In this document: piece by piece, positions 8,923 through 17,560 of the stretch
Layout of the letters: every line of letters begins with the position of its first letter
How positions within the stretch are numbered: the first letter of the stretch is position 1
DNA from: Collinsella sp.
GTDB lineage: Bacteria > Actinomycetota > Coriobacteriia > Coriobacteriales > Coriobacteriaceae
NCBI GenBank assembly: GCA_031292915.1
Contig: JAUMSH010000086.1
Span: forward strand, 1 to 64,000
Direction of reading: 5' to 3'
Length of the DNA stretch: 64,000 nt
Program-made: the position numbers and the translations under genes
The notes under the pieces: generated by a model
Seen by the model: only the letters and a program-made list of their open reading frames with translations
Told to the model about the DNA's origin: nothing
Databases searched by the model: none

Positions 8923-8995
8923 GGCTCACGGGGTTTGGGTATGGCTTCGCCAGGGCGCTTGTGCGCGAAGGCGCTCCATATTCAAACCCTGAGCC
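8923..8995 (-). promoter_or_regulatory. Long leader hairpin upstream of the NusG-paralog gene
   Basis: Imperfect inverted repeat: the arm at 8923-8951 (GGCTCACGGGGTTTGGGTATGG...) pairs with 8970-8995 (...CCATATTCAAACCCTGAGCC), giving over 20 pairs with a short bulge. The loop holds a nested GCGC-TTGT-GCGC hairpin. It lies about 30 bases before the start codon in what should be the untranslated leader. Known LoaP proteins bind a hairpin in the leader RNA of the operon they control; this is a candidate of that kind. Confidence 0.45.
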
Positions 8996-9091
8996 CAGTC
9001 AGACAAGCACGTGGCTCTGCCTCACCGTGAACGGTATGTATAAATGCAGTTGCTAGAGACGCGGACGTGTATCGCAAAATGACCGCATCCC

Positions 9092-9151
9092 CAGCTGGCT
9101 GCGTGCGAGCCAGTCAAGCGGGAACAAAACTGGACCGCACGCAGCCAGCTG
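9092..9151. repeat. Perfect 16-base inverted repeat in the polysaccharide operon leader region
   Basis: Arms CAGCTGGCTGCGTGCG (9092-9107) and its exact complement (9136-9151) continue after a small internal loop with CCAGT/ACTGG (9110-9114, 9129-9133), leaving a 14-base loop. No T-run follows on either strand, so it is not an ordinary terminator. It is a second strong hairpin upstream of the NusG paralog. Confidence 0.5.
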
Positions 9152-9623
9152 TAGAACTGCTACGATTTGGCATGCAGGCTTTTAATTGCATCAAGAAATT
9201 ACCGAATGCAAATAAATAACGTCGCATGACTTCTTTATTGGAGCTCGTGGTGTTTCTGGCACCGCCGTTACGACCGGATGCTGATCGACCCTGCGCTTTG
9301 TGGCTTGCTGAAGCCGTGAGCACAGTTGAACTCATGTACCGTTAGGTATCCTAGCACAAACTGTTAGTGAAACTGATTTGGGCAGTACTGGACAACATTT
9401 CGTTCATTTAGCGTGTTCAAGGGGGCTGTTTGGAGATGTTGTTCACATTGATGCAGGTTATTGAGGTACTGGCGGTGATTAGGGGTGTTCCTGAAGCCCA
9501 AATGAAGCAGCGAGCTGCGCCGATGATCGCGTTCGTCTAACAAACTATGTACAGACATGGGAAATAAATTGTGCAACTTTTTGTTGGTGTGGATGAGGTT
9601 TGTGGTGCGTGGAGTTTTGGTAT
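9152..9623. other. Gene-free stretch upstream of the polysaccharide operon
   Basis: No credible coding frame is present on either strand. The stretch is AT-richer than its surroundings and should contain the promoter of the leftward polysaccharide operon. A TAGGAT-like -10 hexamer lies on the minus strand near 9348-9353, without a convincing -35. I see no known RNA family. Confidence 0.35.
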
Positions 9624-9656
9624 GAAAAAAGGCCTTCGGGATACCGAAAGCCTTTA
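9624..9656 (-). terminator. Rho-independent terminator after tRNA-Ala
   Basis: On the minus strand the stem AAAGGCTTTCGG / CCGAAGGCCTTT with a 4-base loop runs directly into a T6 run. It lies 10 bases beyond the encoded CCA end of the tRNA. Confidence 0.88.
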
Positions 9657-9665
9657 CATTCACGA

Positions 9666-9741
9666 TGGTGGAGACGAGGGGGATCGAACCCCTGACCTCT
9701 TGACTGCCAGTCAAGCGCTCTCCCAGCTGAGCTACGCCCCC
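9666..9741 (-). tRNA. tRNA-Ala (anticodon GGC)
   Basis: The 76-base minus-strand sequence starts GGGGGCGTAGCTCAGC and folds as a full cloverleaf. The anticodon stem CTTGA/TCAAG carries loop CTGGCAG, giving anticodon GGC, and the T-loop is GGTTCGATCC. The acceptor stem has two G-T wobbles. The 3' CCA is encoded (9666-9668). It is a single-gene transcript with its own promoter and terminator. Confidence 0.96.
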
Positions 9742-9754
9742 GTGACGAGGTAGT

Positions 9755-9783
9755 ACTATAGGGGAAGACTTTCTTTGATGCAA
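9755..9783 (-). promoter_or_regulatory. Promoter of tRNA-Ala
   Basis: The minus strand reads TTGCAT (9783-9778), a 17-base spacer, then TATAGT (9760-9755), 13 bases upstream of the mature tRNA 5' end. Spacing and hexamers are close to the housekeeping sigma consensus. Confidence 0.82.
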
Positions 9784-9841
9784 GGACTTTTTTTGGGTTG
9801 AATCTCTTACTTACGGGTTTTATCGGGACGGTGGATAGACC

Positions 9842-10483
9842 TTACTTGTAGAGGTAGGCGATGGCGGTGCCGGTGTGGACTTGGATCTTGGCCGTACCCC
9901 TGACGACGTTGCTGATGCCCGTGTCGGCTAACAAGCCCAGGGGGCTGTGATCTAACTCCCATTCTAGGCCACGTTCGCTAACCTCGGTATTGGGGTCTAT
10001 GGCGATGATAGAAAACGTCTTGCCTTCGGCACCTTCGATGGCCCAGGATTCGCCTCCGTGCAGGATACGGGCCGTGATCTCGTCTTCGGCAATCCAGACT
10101 GGGGCGCCCTTGTAGCCCGCGAGCAGGCCCAGTACGGAAAGCGCCATGTCCGGACGGCCGCCCGTGACGCAGGTCGCAACCACTTCGGCACCCGGCCAGC
10201 GACGGCGGACGGAATCGAGTGCCAGCGCCAGATCCGTGTAGTCCTTGTACGGGTCGTGGCGCTCAACTTCAAAGTCGGTGGCGGCATCGACCAACGCACG
10301 ACCCGCATCACTCACCGTGTCGGCATCCCCCACATACACGTCGCAGCCCAGGCCGGCACTCAGTAGCGCGTCGAGTCCACGGTCCACGGCGACAACGTAA
10401 TCGCACTCCCCCGCTAGCCTACGCAACAGATCAGCGCTCGCCACCACGGGCGAGCCGCAGACTACAAGTACTTTGCAAGCCAC
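9842..10483 (-). CDS. Thiamine diphosphokinase
   Basis: The 213-residue protein transfers pyrophosphate from ATP to thiamine, making thiamine diphosphate in the cytoplasm. It shows the family pattern: LVVCGSPVV at the start, VAVDRGLDALLSAGL, the metal-binding GDADT (usually GDxDS) near residue 52 and GGRPDM (usually GGRxDH) near 109, then a C-terminal beta domain. Its length is normal for bacterial TPK. It follows the HAD phosphatase gene by 9 bases on the same strand, so the two are probably co-transcribed. There is no TPP riboswitch in front. The Met for His in GGRxDH is a mild deviation. Confidence 0.85.
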   Translation of the reverse strand: MACKVLVVCGSPVVASADLLRRLAGECDYVVAVDRGLDALLSAGLGCDVYVGDADTVSDAGRALVDAATDFEVERHDPYKDYTDLALALDSVRRRWPGAEVVATCVTGGRPDMALSVLGLLAGYKGAPVWIAEDEITARILHGGESWAIEGAEGKTFSIIAIDPNTEVSERGLEWELDHSPLGLLADTGISNVVRGTAKIQVHTGTAIAYLYK

Positions 10484-10492
10484 AGCCCTCGC

Positions 10493-11182
10493 CTATCCCT
10501 CAAACGAAAGAACGCGGGCCAGATCCAGCTCCTCGTAGCTGTCGATAAAGATATCGCAGTTGGCGCGTACGTCGTCGCGCTTCATGCGGCCATGCGGGTC
10601 ATAGATGCCCACACGCTTAAAGCCGGCGACCCCAGAGCTCTTAAGGCCAAAGACGGCGTCCTCAAACACCCATGCGCACTCAAACTTGTGCCCATGACGC
10701 TCCTCCAGACGGCACAGCGCCAGCTCGTATACGTCGGGGAACTGCTTGGAACGACCTGCCTCGCCCGTGGTGGTCACAAACTCCATGTAGGCGTCGAGCC
10801 CGTCGCCAGCGAGCGCAGACTGCACCAGCTCGGCCGGCGTGGACGTAGCCACGCACATGGCAATGCCTGCCGCCTTCGCCTGCTCCAAAAACGCCAGGAG
10901 CCCCTCGCGCGGCGGCACCTTGGAGTAGCCATCGATCAGGATGTCGCTCAGCTCGCGATACAGCTCCTCGCCATTCGCGCCAATGCCCCACGTGTCGTGG
11001 TAGGCCTGGCACTCGTCCTCGAGCGACAAATGCTCAAACTGGGCAAAATCGTCGACCGTCACGTCGACACCGTGGCGGTGCAATAACTCGGGCTGGGCAT
11101 AGGCCCAAACGGGCGTGCTATTTACCAGCGTGCCGTCGCAATCGAAAACAAAAGCAACCTTGGGAGCGGCGGTATGGGACAT
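10493..11182 (-). CDS. HAD-superfamily phosphatase (beta-phosphoglucomutase-like)
   Basis: About 229 residues with HAD motif I FDCDGTLVNS (nucleophile Asp and acid/base Asp), a four-helix cap (about residues 20-90), motif II ATSTPAE (Thr/Ser), motif III Lys near AGRSKQFPD and motif IV VFEDAVFG. This is the subfamily of phosphoglycolate phosphatases and beta-phosphoglucomutases; the substrate cannot be assigned. ATG 11182 is preferred because GAAAGG lies 7 bases upstream; an upstream TTG is poorer. The promoter region is shared with the divergent glycogen block, where operator-like repeats lie, so sugar-responsive control is possible. Confidence 0.82.
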   Translation of the reverse strand: MSHTAAPKVAFVFDCDGTLVNSTPVWAYAQPELLHRHGVDVTVDDFAQFEHLSLEDECQAYHDTWGIGANGEELYRELSDILIDGYSKVPPREGLLAFLEQAKAAGIAMCVATSTPAELVQSALAGDGLDAYMEFVTTTGEAGRSKQFPDVYELALCRLEERHGHKFECAWVFEDAVFGLKSSGVAGFKRVGIYDPHGRMKRDDVRANCDIFIDSYEELDLARVLSFEG

Positions 11183-11202
11183 AAACGAACCTTTCGATAT
11201 CA

Positions 11203-11292
11203 AATGGTAAACATCCTGCTAAAAACGTTTTACCAAACGTCAACCAAACAATTTTGAAACCCAAATTGGTAAAACTGTCAAGAGTTTTACCA
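11203..11292. promoter_or_regulatory. Operator-like GGTAAAAC inverted repeats between HAD gene and glgB
   Basis: TGGTAAAACT-GTCAAG-AGTTTTACCA (11267-11292) is a perfect 10-base inverted repeat. Just before it lie a near-palindrome around ACGT, TAAAAACGTTTTACC (11220-11234), and a half-site ATGGTAAAC (11204-11212). The shape matches LacI-family operators, and a related site precedes the GH13-GH77 gene at 21129. A TATAAA at 11311-11316 could be the -10 of glgB, placing the repeat over its -35. Confidence 0.5.
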
Positions 11293-11388
11293 CGTCAAAT
11301 CTGCCAGTGGTATAAACATGTCGCTTACCGATTAAACGCCCCCGCAAATCCGCTTTCGTCCATAAAACTAACGCACAGGTGTTATCGT

Positions 11389-11442
11389 AGTTTCTGCCGA
11401 AAGTTCCACCGAGCACGCGAGGTGGAACGAATCACAGAAACT
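11389..11442 (+). other. Two-part hairpin in the glgB leader
   Basis: The outer stem AGTTTCTG/CAGAAACT (11389-11396, 11435-11442) encloses an inner stem GTTCCACC/GGTGGAAC (11403-11410, 11421-11428). It lies about 70 bases before the glgB start and has no T-run. It may stabilise or regulate the leader RNA. Confidence 0.4.
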
Positions 11443-11513
11443 TCGCCGTCCCTTCGATTCGTGCAGCCTTGGACCTTTCGCATCTAGTCACCAAGGCAAC
11501 ACGCTGCCGCGTC

Positions 11514-13778
11514 ATGATGGGATCAAACGTGAGCGATACAAAGCTAAAGCCAACGGCTAAAAAGCCCGCAACCCGCAAACCGGCTCCGCACACACCGGAG
11601 CTCTCCAAGGACGATGTCTACCTGTTTGGCATTGGAATGTGGGAGCGCAGCTGGGAAAAGATGGGCGCGCATCCCGACACGCAGCAGCGCACGCGCGGCT
11701 GGCGCTTTTGCGTTTGGGCGCCCGACGTAAAGAGTGTCCATGTCATTGGTGAATTTAACGACTGGGATGAGCAGGCCAACCCGCTGGTGCCCGTGCATAC
11801 GAGTGCTATTTGGGAAGGCTTTATTCCTGGCGCCGAGCAGGGTCAGCTCTATAAATATCTTATTGAGACCAACGAGGGTGAAAAGCTCTACAAGGCCGAT
11901 CCGTATGCCTTTAAGGCCGAGTGCCCTCCGGGTACCGCGAGCGTGCTGTGGACCCTCGATGGCTACAAGTGGAACGACGCCGCGTGGCTCAAGCGCCGCG
12001 CCAGCCACAACCACATGTCGCAGCCGCTCAACATCTACGAGGTGCATATTGGCTCGTGGAAGCGCCACGGCGACACGCCACAGGGCGAGCCCGACGAGTA
12101 CGGCAACTACCCCGGCCCCATGGATCCTTTCCCCGCGCAGCGCGGCGAGTTCTACACCTACGACGACTTGTCGGTGGAGCTCGTGGACTACGTGCGCGAC
12201 ATGGGCTACACGCATATCGAGGTCATGCCGCTCATGGAGCACCCCTTCGATGGCTCCTGGGGCTACCAGACGACCGGCTACTATGCCGCCACGTCGCGCT
12301 ACGGCAACCCGCAGCAGCTCATGCACTTTATCGATGCGTGTCACGAGGCGGGCATCGGCGTGATCATGGACTGGGTGCCCGGCGGCTTTTGTGCCGACTC
12401 CCACGGCCTTGCCACCTTTAACGGCCACATGCTGTTTGAGCACGAGATTCACCCCAACTGGGGCACGCACAAGTTTGACTTCGCTCGCGGCGAGGTCCGC
12501 TCCTTCCTGGTCTCCAACGTGCTGTACTGGCTCGAGAACTTCCACGTTGACGGCATTCGCATGGACGGCGTGTCCAGTATGCTGTACCTCAACTTTGGCA
12601 TCGACGATCCGGGTCAAAAGAAGTTCAACAAGTACGGTACCGAGGAGGACCTGGACGCCAGCGCGTTCATTCGCCAGGTCAACTGCGCCGTTGAGGCTCA
12701 CTTCCCCGACGTGATGATGATGGCCGAGGAGTCCACCGCGTGGCCGCTCGTGACCTACCCGCCGCAGGACGGCGGCCTGGGCTTCCACTACAAGTGGGAC
12801 ATGGGCTGGATGAACGATACCCTGCACTACATGCAGACCGATTTTCCGTGGCGCCCCGGCAACCACGGGCTGCTCACGTTCTCCATCATGTATGCCTTTA
12901 CCGAGAACTTTATCTGCCCGCTGAGCCACGACGAGGTCGTGCACGGCAAGTGCTCGCTCATCGGCCGCATGCCGGGCGACTGGTGGCGCCAGTTTGCCGG
13001 CCTGCGCACGCTGGCTTTCTACCAGATGACGCATCCCGGTGCCAAGCTCAACTTTATGGGCAACGAGATCGGCCAGTTTATTGAGTGGCGCTACTACGAG
13101 TCCATCCAGTGGTTCCTGACCGAGGAATACGAGACCCATCGTCATCATCAGGCGTTTATCAAGGCGCTCAACCACCTGTACACCGCCGAGCCCGCCCTGT
13201 ACGAGCGCGGCTACACCGACGACGGCTTTACCTGGATCGACGCGGATAACTCCAAGCAGTCCATCGTGAGCTTTGTGCGTCAGGGCGAGGACGTCGACGA
13301 CGACCTGGTGATCTTGATCAACTTTGACCCGGCGAGCTACGAGAGCTTCCGCGTGGGCGTGCCGCGCGAGGGTGACTGGGAGGTCATCTTTGATTCCGAC
13401 CGTCCCGAGTTTGGTGGCAGCGGATACGCCGGCGAGGAGCCCTACACCTGCTCGAGCGAGCCCTACCCCTGGAACGGGCAGATGGACTCCATCGAGATGA
13501 AGGTGCCCGGTCTGGCAGGTGTGGTACTTAAGCGCCGCGGTCCCAGCAGTTACAAGCCGCCCGTGGTCGAGAAGCCCAAGAAGGCGATGCGCAAGCGCGC
13601 GTCCTCGGTAAAGCCCAAGGCCGCGGCCACTGCCAAGAAGGCGACGGCTAAGGCGAAGGCTGCCAAGCCCGCTGCCAAGGCTACGGCCAAGTCCACCACG
13701 GCCAAGAAGGCAGCCACCAAAAAGGCTGCTCCCAAGGCTAAGGCAGCAGCTGTTAAGGCTCCTGCCAAGGATGCGTAA
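11514..13778 (+). CDS. glgB: 1,4-alpha-glucan branching enzyme with H1-like C-terminal tail
   Basis: GlgB makes alpha-1,6 branches in glycogen. The ~754-residue protein has a Lys/Pro-rich leader, one CBM48 module (about 50-150, FCVWAPDVKSVHVIGEFNDWD) and a GH13 barrel with VDYVRDMGYTHIEVMP, the nucleophile Asp in GIRMDGVSSMLY, the Glu in MMAEEST and the CPLSHDEVVHGK motif. After the C-terminal beta domain (ends near GVVLKRRG) comes an extra ~70-residue Lys/Ala/Thr-rich tail (about 13556-13775) resembling eukaryotic histone H1 and bacterial H1-like proteins. The start is uncertain: ATG 11514, ATG 11517 or GTG 11529 (GGGA just upstream); I use the first ATG. It heads the glycogen block. Confidence 0.93.
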   Translation: MMGSNVSDTKLKPTAKKPATRKPAPHTPELSKDDVYLFGIGMWERSWEKMGAHPDTQQRTRGWRFCVWAPDVKSVHVIGEFNDWDEQANPLVPVHTSAIWEGFIPGAEQGQLYKYLIETNEGEKLYKADPYAFKAECPPGTASVLWTLDGYKWNDAAWLKRRASHNHMSQPLNIYEVHIGSWKRHGDTPQGEPDEYGNYPGPMDPFPAQRGEFYTYDDLSVELVDYVRDMGYTHIEVMPLMEHPFDGSWGYQTTGYYAATSRYGNPQQLMHFIDACHEAGIGVIMDWVPGGFCADSHGLATFNGHMLFEHEIHPNWGTHKFDFARGEVRSFLVSNVLYWLENFHVDGIRMDGVSSMLYLNFGIDDPGQKKFNKYGTEEDLDASAFIRQVNCAVEAHFPDVMMMAEESTAWPLVTYPPQDGGLGFHYKWDMGWMNDTLHYMQTDFPWRPGNHGLLTFSIMYAFTENFICPLSHDEVVHGKCSLIGRMPGDWWRQFAGLRTLAFYQMTHPGAKLNFMGNEIGQFIEWRYYESIQWFLTEEYETHRHHQAFIKALNHLYTAEPALYERGYTDDGFTWIDADNSKQSIVSFVRQGEDVDDDLVILINFDPASYESFRVGVPREGDWEVIFDSDRPEFGGSGYAGEEPYTCSSEPYPWNGQMDSIEMKVPGLAGVVLKRRGPSSYKPPVVEKPKKAMRKRASSVKPKAAATAKKATAKAKAAKPAAKATAKSTTAKKAATKKAAPKAKAAAVKAPAKDA

Positions 13779-13872
13779 CAAAGCCGTTACGGCTGTAATT
13801 ACCCGCCCCGACAGGGCGTAGGATACAAGTCATAACCGTTCCGGGAGAAACATCCCCGGGGGAAAGGAACGT
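13779..13872 (+). promoter_or_regulatory. glgB-glgP gap with short hairpins
   Basis: AGCCGTTACGGCT (13787-13799) forms a small hairpin without a T-run. A second one, CCGGGAGAAACATCCCCGG, sits just upstream of the GGAAAGGA ribosome site. A TAGGAT hexamer near 13820 may be a -10 for glgP. These are weak signals. Confidence 0.3.
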
Positions 13873-16299
13873 ATGAATAAGATCTTCGACAACAAGCAGG
13901 AGTTTACCGAGCTTTATCGCGATGCCGTCATGAGCATCAGCGGCAAGAGCGTCGAGGCCGCCAGCGACCTCGACCGCTTTAACGCCCTGGCCAAGCTCGT
14001 GGCCGAGAAGGCGCGCACCGTTGCCACCAAGAGCGACGCCCGCGCCACCGCCGAGGGCAAGAAGCGCGTGTACTACTTCTCGATCGAGTTTTTGATCGGC
14101 CGCCTGCTTGACAACTACCTGCTCAACTTTGGCGTGCGCGACATGGTCGCCGAGGCGCTCGACGACATGGGCTTTGACCTGTCCGTCATCGAGAGCCAGG
14201 AGCCCGATCCGGCGCTGGGCAACGGTGGCCTGGGACGTCTGGCCGCATGCTTCCTGGATTCCATGGCAGCCGAGGGCATTGCCGGCTACGGCAACGGCAT
14301 GCGCTACCGCTACGGCCTGTTTAAGCAGGAGATCGTCAACGGCAGCCAGGTCGAGGCCACCGACGAGTGGCTCACCCATGGCTATCCCTGGGAGGTCCGT
14401 CGTCAGGACAAGGCCGTGACCATTAAGTTTGGCGGACGCGTCGAGGGCTTTGAGGAGAACGGCCGCACGTTCTACCGCACGGTGGACACGCAGGACATCC
14501 TGGCCGTCCCTTATGACATCCCCGTTGTGGGCTATGCCGGCGAGACCGTCAACAAACTGCGCGTCTGGGCCGCCGAGCCGGTCGAGGAGCACTTTGACCT
14601 GGAGGCCTTCAACCGCGGCGATTACGCCCTGGCCGATGCCGAGCGCGCCGAGGCCGAGGCCATCAGCGCCATCCTCTACCCCAACGACGCCGGCGAGCAC
14701 GGTCGTCTGCTGCGCCTGAAGCAGGAGTACCTGTTTGTCTCGGCCGGCATCTACAGCCTGCTCGACACCTTTGAGAAGGAGCATGGCGAGAACTGGGAGC
14801 TGCTGCCGCAGTTTGTGGCCATCCACACCAACGACACGCACCCCGCCATGTGCGGCCCCGAACTCATGCGCATCCTCATCGACGAGAAGAAGCTCGAGTG
14901 GGACGACGCCTGGAACATCGTGACGCAGGTCGTGAGCTACACCAACCACACCATCCTGCCCGAGGCTCTGGAGAAGTGGCCCATCGGCACGTTCTCCAAG
15001 CTCCTCCCCCGCGTGTACCAGATCATCGACGAGATCAGCCGCCGTTGGCACGAGTCCTTCGACACCACGCAGGAGGGCTGGCAGGAGCGCCTGCGCCAGA
15101 CCGCTATCCTGTGGGACGGCGAGATTCGCATGGCCAACCTGTCCGTGATCTGCAGCCACAGCGTCAACGGCGTGGCCAAGATCCACTCCGACATCATCAA
15201 GAACATCGTGCTCAAGGACTTCTACGCCCTGACGCCCGAAAAGTTCAACAACAAGACCAACGGCATCTCGCATCGTCGCTTCTTTGCCGAGGCCAACCCC
15301 ACCTACGCCAAGCTCGTCACCGAGGCCATTGGCGACGGCTGGCTCAAGGACGCCTTTGAGCTGGAAAAGCTCAAGGAGTTCCAGAACGACACCGAGTTCC
15401 TGAAGGCCGTGGGTGCCTCCAAGCGCGCCAACAAGGAACGCCTGGCCGCCTACGTCAAGGCCGAGACCGGTCTGGACATCGACCCCAACACCGTCTTCGA
15501 TGTCCAGGTAAAGCGCTTCCACGCCTACAAGCGCCAGCTCATGAACATCATGAAGGTGATGGACATCTACAACCGTCGCATCGCCGATCCCAACTTCCAC
15601 GTGACGCCGACGACCTTCATCTTTAGCGGCAAGGCTGCCTCGAGCTACACCTTCGCCAAGGAGACCATCCGCCTCATTAACTCCGTGGCCGATGTCATCA
15701 ACAACGACCCGCGCGTCAACGAGGTCATGAAGGTCTGCTTTATCCCCAACTTCCGCGTGAGCAACGCCCAGCTCATCTACCCTGCCGCCGAGATCTCGGA
15801 GCAGATCTCCACGGCCGGCAAGGAGGCCTCGGGCACGTCCAACATGAAGCTCATGATGAACGGCGCCATTACGCTGGGCACCCTCGACGGCGCCAACATC
15901 GAGATCGCCGACCTGGCCGGCCGCGAGAACGAGGCCATCTTTGGCCTGACCGCCTCCGAGGTCGAGCAGCTCTGGGCGTCGAACAGCTACTTTGCATGGG
16001 ATACCCTCAACAACGACCGCGAGCGTCTGGGCCGCGTGATGGACGAGCTCAAGGACAACACGTTTGCGGGTCTTTCGGGCAACTTCGAGAGCATCTACAA
16101 CGAGCTCATGAACAACAACGACCCCGACCTTGTCATGGCAGACTTCCGCAGCTACGTGGATGCGTGGGAGAAGCTTACCTGCAGCTATGGCGACCAGGAG
16201 ACCTGGAACCGCAAGGCGCTGCTCAACACCGCCTCCTCGGGCTGGTTCTCGAGCGACCGCACCATTCGCGAGTACCGCGACGAGATCTGGCACGCGTAA
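13873..16299 (+). CDS. glgP: Glycogen/maltodextrin phosphorylase
   Basis: The 808-residue GT35 enzyme releases glucose 1-phosphate from chain ends using PLP and phosphate. Visible landmarks are YYFSIEFLIGRLL, the glucan-site ALGNGGLGRLAACFLDS near residue 115, HTNDTHPAM, FDVQVKRFHAYKRQLMN and the PLP-lysine block EASGTSNMKLMMNGA near 660 followed by LGTLDGANIEI. Length and order are normal for bacterial phosphorylases. ATG 13873 has GGAAAGGA 7 bases upstream. It lies between branching enzyme and glgC on the same strand, pairing degradation with synthesis genes. Confidence 0.96.
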   Translation: MNKIFDNKQEFTELYRDAVMSISGKSVEAASDLDRFNALAKLVAEKARTVATKSDARATAEGKKRVYYFSIEFLIGRLLDNYLLNFGVRDMVAEALDDMGFDLSVIESQEPDPALGNGGLGRLAACFLDSMAAEGIAGYGNGMRYRYGLFKQEIVNGSQVEATDEWLTHGYPWEVRRQDKAVTIKFGGRVEGFEENGRTFYRTVDTQDILAVPYDIPVVGYAGETVNKLRVWAAEPVEEHFDLEAFNRGDYALADAERAEAEAISAILYPNDAGEHGRLLRLKQEYLFVSAGIYSLLDTFEKEHGENWELLPQFVAIHTNDTHPAMCGPELMRILIDEKKLEWDDAWNIVTQVVSYTNHTILPEALEKWPIGTFSKLLPRVYQIIDEISRRWHESFDTTQEGWQERLRQTAILWDGEIRMANLSVICSHSVNGVAKIHSDIIKNIVLKDFYALTPEKFNNKTNGISHRRFFAEANPTYAKLVTEAIGDGWLKDAFELEKLKEFQNDTEFLKAVGASKRANKERLAAYVKAETGLDIDPNTVFDVQVKRFHAYKRQLMNIMKVMDIYNRRIADPNFHVTPTTFIFSGKAASSYTFAKETIRLINSVADVINNDPRVNEVMKVCFIPNFRVSNAQLIYPAAEISEQISTAGKEASGTSNMKLMMNGAITLGTLDGANIEIADLAGRENEAIFGLTASEVEQLWASNSYFAWDTLNNDRERLGRVMDELKDNTFAGLSGNFESIYNELMNNNDPDLVMADFRSYVDAWEKLTCSYGDQETWNRKALLNTASSGWFSSDRTIREYRDEIWHA

Positions 16300-16407
16300 A
16301 GGCGCGCAAGCTCCCCTATGCCAGCACGGCATTACTCGACGGGCGTGACGTTGTGCCGCACCCGTCGCTAATGGGTTTAGGAACATCGATGACAGAAGGA
16401 GAAATCG

Positions 16408-17556
16408 ATGAGTAAGAAAGAATGCATCGCGATGCTCCTCGCAGGAGGACAGGGCAGCCGATTGGGGGCACTCACCCAAAAGATCGCTAAGCCGGCGGTT
16501 AGCTTTGGTGGCAAGTTCCGCATTATCGACTTTTCGCTCTCCAACTGCTCCAACTCGGGCATCGACACAGTGGGCGTTCTGACCCAGTATCGCCCCTACC
16601 TGCTGCATGCCTACGTGGGCTCCGGCGAGGCTTGGGATCTGGACAGCCGCGATGGCGGCGTATCGATCCTGCCGCCGTACGAAACGCAGACCGGCGGCGC
16701 CTGGTATGCGGGCACGGCCGACGCCATTACGCAGAACCTCGACTACATCAAGGCCAACGACCCCAAGTACGTCCTGATTCTTTCGGGCGATCACCTGTAT
16801 CGCATGGACTACCGCAAGATGCTCAAGACGCACATTGAGAATAACGCCGACCTCACGGTGAGCGTTATGCCCGTGCCGTGGGAGGAGGCCAGCCGCTTTG
16901 GCATCCTGACCACCGACCCCGAGGACGGCCGCATCACCAAGTTCACCGAGAAGCCCGATAAGCCCGATTCGAACCTCGCGTCCATGGGCATCTACATCTT
17001 CTCGGCCGACGTGCTGATCGAGGCGCTCGAAGAGGACGCTCTGGACCAGCGCTCGAGCCACGACTTTGGCAAGGACATCATCCCCAAGCTGCTCGGCGAG
17101 GGCAAGCGCCTGTACAGCTACGAGTTCCACGGCTTTTGGAAGGACGTCGGCACCATCGCCAGCTTCCACGAGACCTCGATGGACCTGCTGGGCAACAACC
17201 CCGAGTTCGATCTGTTCGACAAGCACTTCCCCATCATGTCCAACATCACCACGCGTCCGCCGCACTACATTGGCCCGGACGGCCGCCTGGACGACTGCCT
17301 GGTCTCCAACGGCTGCAAGATCTACGGCACCGCTCGCCACTCGATCATTTCGACCGATGTCATCATCGAGGAGCGCGCCGTGGTCGAGGACTCCGTGCTG
17401 CTGCCGGGTGCGCACGTTAAGAGCGGCGCGCACATCTGCCGCGCTATTTTGGGCGAGAACTCCACGGTCGAAGAGGGCGTGAAGCTCGGCTCTGTCGATA
17501 CCACCAAGGATACGGCCGTCGTTGGAAATGACGTCGTTATCGGAAAGGGGGAATGA
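16408..17556 (+). CDS. glgC: Glucose-1-phosphate adenylyltransferase, catalytic subunit
   Basis: The 382-residue enzyme makes ADP-glucose, the glycogen precursor. It has the nucleotidyltransferase signature LLAGGQGSRLGALTQKIAKPAV, QYRPYLLHAYVGSG, GTADAITQNLDYI, the catalytic SGDHLYRMDY and the Glc1P-binding FTEKPDKPDSNLASMG, then a left-handed beta-helix C-terminus. Its length is typical of Gram-positive GlgC. AGAAGGAGA precedes the ATG. It is followed 4 bases later by glgD, and the two are expected to form a heterotetramer as in Bacillus and relatives. Confidence 0.96.
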   Translation: MSKKECIAMLLAGGQGSRLGALTQKIAKPAVSFGGKFRIIDFSLSNCSNSGIDTVGVLTQYRPYLLHAYVGSGEAWDLDSRDGGVSILPPYETQTGGAWYAGTADAITQNLDYIKANDPKYVLILSGDHLYRMDYRKMLKTHIENNADLTVSVMPVPWEEASRFGILTTDPEDGRITKFTEKPDKPDSNLASMGIYIFSADVLIEALEEDALDQRSSHDFGKDIIPKLLGEGKRLYSYEFHGFWKDVGTIASFHETSMDLLGNNPEFDLFDKHFPIMSNITTRPPHYIGPDGRLDDCLVSNGCKIYGTARHSIISTDVIIEERAVVEDSVLLPGAHVKSGAHICRAILGENSTVEEGVKLGSVDTTKDTAVVGNDVVIGKGE

Positions 17557-17560
17557 TCCG

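Noticed and set aside
9364..9783. 139-codon minus-strand frame covering the tRNA
   Set aside because: It translates tRNA-Ala and its promoter; a well-known spurious protein pattern (GVAQLGERLTGSQEVRG).
9842..10483. Thiamine (TPP) riboswitch near thiamine diphosphokinase
   Set aside because: The gene starts 9 bases after the upstream gene and no THI-box sequence was seen.
11544..13781. Long minus-strand frame opposite glgB
   Set aside because: Same antisense effect; no recognisable protein.
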